Source: Puniceicoccales bacterium
GTDB taxonomy: Bacteria > Verrucomicrobiota > Verrucomicrobiia > Opitutales > JAIRLM01
Reading direction: 5' to 3'
Length of the DNA: 26,681 bases
NCBI GenBank assembly: GCA_031258995.1
Contig: JAIRMB010000043.1
Span: 1 to 26,681, forward strand
The position numbers and the translations under genes were made by a program. Positions 23,493 through 26,681 of this stretch are shown piece by piece. Within the stretch, counting starts at the first letter, position 1; every line of letters starts with the position of its first letter. Below the pieces are notes generated by a model. It made no database searches. It was not told the DNA's origin and was given only the letters and a program-made list of their open reading frames with translations.

Positions 23493-23656
23493 CTACGGAC
23501 CGCCATAAGGCCCCTTGAAACTAAGCACCTTAGCAGCAAAAACCGCAGCACAAACAGTCACGACCACACTTGGGAAAAAGCGACAAAGTCGCCCATGGCC
23601 GCTACGGGCAGACTTCCGCCAAAACGATGGCAAATATCAGAAATCATCTTCCGCAT
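23493..23656 (-). pseudogene. Possible frameshifted small membrane protein gene
   Basis: ATG 23656 has a good SD (GGAGG at 23663-23667, 6-nt spacer) and opens a 32-codon frame that stops at TGA 23558-23560. Just before that stop lies a T5 run inside GTCGCTTTTTCCC. Reading with one extra T joins the frame to one encoding a hydrophobic helix (FFPSVVVTVCAAVFAAKVL) that ends at TAG 23493-23495, giving a plausible protein of about 54 aa. It lies 36 nt downstream of the 129-aa candidate gene on the same strand. It could be a real lesion, a sequencing error in a homopolymer, or chance. Confidence 0.3.
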
Positions 23657-23692
23657 AAAAGTCCTCCATCGCCGTTGGCGCGCCTACACACG

Positions 23693-24082
23693 TCACCAGT
23701 TTGATGGGTCGCTCGGACATGATAGCTGCCCCCCGTCTACGAACACCCCTACGGCGCGTGTGACCTTCTCCCAAAGCGTAGGATCGGCACGCGAGCTAGA
23801 ATAGTAAACCTCCAACGCGACCGCGAGAGCCCTACCAAGCTCAGAATCCACCAAATGATAACTCCTTACCATGTGCAGGACGGCCCGCTCGCCCCTGATG
23901 CCGCGCAACTCAGTAAAGCACACCATCGCCATTTCCCTATCGCCAACGTTCGCCCGCATCAAAGCGCACACGCCCGCCTCCTGCTCCGCTAAGCTCCTGA
24001 GGCGGGCAGCTTTCACAAATGATAGGACAAAGTGCTGTAGATTAATTCGTTTTTCCCGGAGATGCCAACCTCTTTTTTGCAA
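23693..24082 (-). CDS. Hypothetical protein, up to 129 aa
   Basis: I do not recognise this product. The frame is open for 129 codons from TTG 24082 and ends in TGA. It is rich in A, R, L and V, looks helical (LQHFVLSFVKAARLRSLAEQEAG; ERAVLHMVRSYHLVDSELGRALAVALEVYY), and has no signal peptide. A GTG start within it, preceded by AGGAGG with 5-nt spacing, would give about 92 aa. It is divergent from hisS and upstream of dxs. The opposite-strand frame is less protein-like, so I favour this strand, but the evidence is only the open frame and the SD. Confidence 0.4.
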   Translation of the reverse strand: MQKRGWHLREKRINLQHFVLSFVKAARLRSLAEQEAGVCALMRANVGDREMAMVCFTELRGIRGERAVLHMVRSYHLVDSELGRALAVALEVYYSSSRADPTLWEKVTRAVGVFVDGGQLSCPSDPSNW

Positions 24083-24201
24083 AATTAGAACGACTTACGG
24101 AAATCTGGGGAAAAATTTGCCAACGAAACAAATTCACTACCGATCTTTATGGCGAATAGCCGTGGTCGAATTTCGCACTATGCGGCGAGGGAAAACTTCC
24201 T

Positions 24202-24230
24202 TTGACAGCGCGTCCGTCGTCGGCCAATTT
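24202..24230 (+). promoter_or_regulatory. TTGACA element upstream of hisS
   Basis: TTGACA (24202-24207) lies 36 nt before ATG 24238. The hexamer at 17-nt spacing (CAATTT) is a poor -10. The TTG of this element is also an in-frame potential start, with a weak GAGGG 11 nt upstream. Confidence 0.35.
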
Positions 24231-24237
24231 GCAAACA

Positions 24238-25524
24238 ATGCGGGGAACATTGCCGGGATTTCGGGATCTCTATCCGGAGGACTGCGCCCTGCGGCGGCAC
24301 ATTGTAGACATATTCCTAGACGTCATGGGCCGCTTTCTGTTCGAAGAGTACGACGGTCCCGTCCTGGAACCGCTGGAGCTTTTTACGGACAAATCGGGGC
24401 CGGAAATCGCCGGGCAGCTCTTTCAATTCGAGGACCTAGGCGGGCGGAAGGTGGCCCTGCGGCCCGAAATGACCCCGACCCTCGCCCGCATGGCCGGCTC
24501 TCGGGCCCCGACCCTTCGCAGACCCATTCGCTGGTGCGCCGTCGGAGAACAATTCCGCTATGAGCGCCCCCAGAAAGGCCGGCTCCGCTCCTTCCTGCAG
24601 CTGAACGGCGACATCCTGGGAGAGCCAAGCTTTCGGGCAGATGGGGAATTGATCGGTGCGCTTTTGTCCACCTTTGCGGAGCTAGGTCTTAGCCCGGACG
24701 ATATTTGCCTTCGACTCAGCGATAGGAAGATCTGGGGGCTCCTGCTGGGGCAGTTCCCCTGCGACGGCGTCGCGGTCCTGCGGGCAATTGACCGCTACGG
24801 AAAGGAGCCGGCCGCTGTCACGGAGGAGAGGCTGCGGACCGCCATGGGCCCTTCGGCAGGACAGTTTTTAAACGATTGGGAGCAGCTCCGCGCCTGTAAT
24901 TCCCTCGCCGCCCTCAGAGTGTTTTCTCAAAAATTTCCTTCTCCGGCCCTAGATGAGCGGTTGGCCGACTGGGCGGGACTGTTGCAATTCTTGACGGATT
25001 TTGGCTTAGAGAAATACGTCACCGTGGATTTGTCCATCGTGCGGGGACTCGCCTACTACACCGGTTTCGTATTTGAGGTCTTTGAGCGGAGCGGGGATGG
25101 TCGAGCGCTGGCCGGCGGGGGCCGCTACGACGATCTAACGGAAAAGCTGGCCGGCATCGCGCTTCCCGCCTGCGGCTTTGCGGTCGGCGACGTGGTGCTG
25201 GCAAACATCTTGCGGGGAAAAGGCCTTTTCTCCGGAGGACAGCCGATTCCGGACCTCTGGATCGCGATGGACCGGGACAGCCAATCGGAAGCCCTGGCCT
25301 TCGCCTCGGAAGCACGGCGAGCGGGCTCCCGGGTGGCCTACGAACTGCGGGGCGAGTTACTCATAGACAAGCAGTTGCGCCAGGCGGATCGGTCCGGCGC
25401 CCGCTTCGCCCTCCTGCCCGATGGCTCCGGCTGGCTGCTGAGAAACTTTTCTACGGGCGAGACGTTTCCCATAACGGCAAAAAATTTCCTCTCCCTATGG
25501 ACAAAAGTCACCGAATCCGCTTAA
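24238..25524 (+). CDS. hisS: Histidyl-tRNA synthetase
   Basis: A class II aminoacyl-tRNA synthetase charging tRNA-His. From ATG 24238 it is 428 aa. Motifs are RGTLPGFRDLYPED at the N-terminus, ALRPEMTPTLAR (73-84), motif 2 FRYERPQKGRLRSFLQLNGD (106-125), the HisA motif VRGLAYYTGFVFEV (268-281; many homologues have D where this has A), GGGRYDDL (293-300) and a C-terminal anticodon-binding domain with LLIDKQLRQADRSGARF. HisZ, the regulatory paralogue, is less likely because motif 2 and the HisA motif are intact and the C-terminal domain is present. ATG 24238 has no SD; TTG 24202 would add 12 residues and is an alternative. Confidence 0.92.
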   Translation: MRGTLPGFRDLYPEDCALRRHIVDIFLDVMGRFLFEEYDGPVLEPLELFTDKSGPEIAGQLFQFEDLGGRKVALRPEMTPTLARMAGSRAPTLRRPIRWCAVGEQFRYERPQKGRLRSFLQLNGDILGEPSFRADGELIGALLSTFAELGLSPDDICLRLSDRKIWGLLLGQFPCDGVAVLRAIDRYGKEPAAVTEERLRTAMGPSAGQFLNDWEQLRACNSLAALRVFSQKFPSPALDERLADWAGLLQFLTDFGLEKYVTVDLSIVRGLAYYTGFVFEVFERSGDGRALAGGGRYDDLTEKLAGIALPACGFAVGDVVLANILRGKGLFSGGQPIPDLWIAMDRDSQSEALAFASEARRAGSRVAYELRGELLIDKQLRQADRSGARFALLPDGSGWLLRNFSTGETFPITAKNFLSLWTKVTESA

Positions 25525-25618
25525 GCACGTGACGATCAATACTCCCAGGGGCACCGGCGCACCGCTTCTTCGAAAAGCGTAAACTTTTCCATGGACAAAA
25601 TGCACTATTTTTTGCAAA

Positions 25619-26681
25619 ATGACATCTGTTGTTGTCGCCACTCCAGGTCACTCCGCACGCTGCGGCAGCCTCGCTTGCTGAAGCAGCCTCTGGCGTTGTC
25701 GAGGCTAGTGAAACAAGTCCCCTTGCTCGCCATAGAGCAGTGAACGGATTACTGCATAGCGTGGTGAATAATCTGCGTGAGTGCGGTGGAAATGAAAGGC
25801 TCATCGCGCGATTTGATGGAGTGCTATGTCGTGCGTGTCCTATCGGCGAGGTGGATTGACTCGCAGGGGATATTTCTGCGAAAATTTCGCAACTACAAAA
25901 TAGCGGGTCACAACATGGAAGCGACGATCCTGCGGCCGCGGCTGATCAACGCACACCTGATGGCCCCATCGCCCTAGCTCATGATTGGCAAATTTTGTTA
26001 AATTTCATTCACAGTCAAGATTGCGTTGTTTTTGGGACGACGGAAACCTTAGCGGTGCGACCTTCGAATGTTATCGGCATAGATTACCACCTATTCACTT
26101 TTCCAGATACGTTGAAATTGTGGCTGCCAAATTTTCAAGAAAAAATCGAACACATTGTACGCAACGGCGGGGAATTAACTCTTATAACCGTAACAGACGA
26201 GCCGGATAAGACAAAAAGAATAAGACCGATCGATATGAAGTTGGCAAGTGATTGCTTTCTAATATATAATTCTATATATGATTCTATACGTGGGAAAATT
26301 GATTCTGAATATGCCGTCCATTTATTTACTCAATACAATAAGTGCGTTGCGATAAGAATGCGTAACTATCAAGCATTGTACGATTTGCAAATTCCGCCCA
26401 AAAATGCCGAAGCATGGGAGCGAAAGAAAGAAGAAATTTTCCGGCAACTAAATGGAAGAGTCCTTTGGAGTGAAGAGGCTTCTTCAATAATTTTCCCGGA
26501 AATAGAACAATTTTTTAGTGAGTTGCCGCGGGAAGGGGACGGCTCAGCTGATTCAGATTTTGATTCTTTTGATGCTCCAACAAAGCCGTCGACTGAGGAG
26601 CCGGGAAGGCTAGAACCTCCAGCCGAAACGGCAACAGATTGGGCTGACATCGGCGAGCTTGCCGCATCTGTCTTTTATTTT
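25619..26681 (+). pseudogene. Unrecognised gene with apparent lesions, running off the right edge
   Basis: From 25860 to the window end one frame is open for 274 codons and reads like a real, acidic, partly disordered protein (for example VIGIDYHLFTFPD, a charged helix WERKKEEIFRQL, then an S/D/P/E-rich region). It has no ATG, GTG or TTG start near its beginning. The same frame is open upstream from 25623 to 25856 (ASLAEAASGVVEASE...), separated only by an in-frame TGA at 25857-25859. An ATG at 25619 lies in a second frame whose peptide (MTSVVVATPGHSA) would join if one base were removed. So a gene starting at 25619 with one frameshift and one nonsense codon is a plausible reading. The DNA is more A+T-rich than hisS. 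Function unknown; no homology is recognised. An alternative is an intact gene starting at an unusual codon after 25860. Confidence 0.4.

Noticed and set aside
23156..23518. Plus-strand open frame of 120 codons overlapping the dxs start
   Set aside because: Low-complexity P/R/S-rich peptide without an SD, overlapping a certain gene on the other strand.
25553..25575. Hairpin CGCTT...AAGCG after hisS as a terminator
   Set aside because: Five-bp stem and only a short T-containing tail; too weak to call.
25857..25859. TGA read as an amino acid (selenocysteine or code reassignment)
   Set aside because: kdsB and the macro-domain gene end properly at TGA, and I see no convincing stem-loop just after this TGA; gene decay is simpler.

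Overview
The window looks like host-associated Gram-negative chromosome of roughly mid-50s G+C. Outer-membrane and LPS genes (kdsB, lptD), a type III secretion (T3S) secretin with a chaperone-like partner, a BatD-like protein and F-type ATP synthase alpha and gamma genes together suggest the PVC group (Verrucomicrobiota, possibly with a symbiotic or pathogenic lifestyle). This placement is inference from gene content; no rRNA or other marker is present.

Layout. Positions 1-4924 (minus strand) hold a four-gene operon: a 445-aa protein, a 131-aa coiled-coil protein coupled to it by a TAATG overlap, a 683-aa protein, and a 366-codon gene cut by the left edge. The three large proteins are divergent paralogues of a family I do not recognise. 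They have two hydrophobic/coiled-coil helical regions around a large variable middle part, an arrangement reminiscent of T3S filament or tip proteins. The operon has a TTGACA promoter with tandem repeats just upstream. kdsB (minus) follows. From 6.1 to 13.6 kb (plus) come a BI-1/YccA-type membrane protein, a patatin-like phospholipase of ExoU type, a Nif3-like protein, an RDD membrane protein, a BatD-like protein and an LptD-like protein. A membrane-anchored macro-domain protein (minus) and a ComEC-type channel (plus) are next. From 16.5 to 23.2 kb (minus) run dxs, atpA, atpG, a CesT-like chaperone gene and the secretin sctC. A 1-kb poorly coding stretch holds a 129-aa candidate gene and a broken small gene. 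hisS (plus) follows, and the right edge carries an A+T-rich, apparently damaged, unrecognised gene.

How the genes fit together. Housekeeping genes (dxs, kdsB, lptD, hisS, atpA, atpG) are interleaved with host-interaction genes (sctC and its chaperone, patatin, macro-domain protein, the paralogue operon). Several genes that seem to start a transcription unit have TTGAC(A/T) only 34-39 nt before the start codon and mostly no Shine-Dalgarno (SD) site, whereas downstream operon genes mostly have an SD. This suggests leaderless transcripts. No tRNA, rRNA, CRISPR array or insertion sequence was seen.
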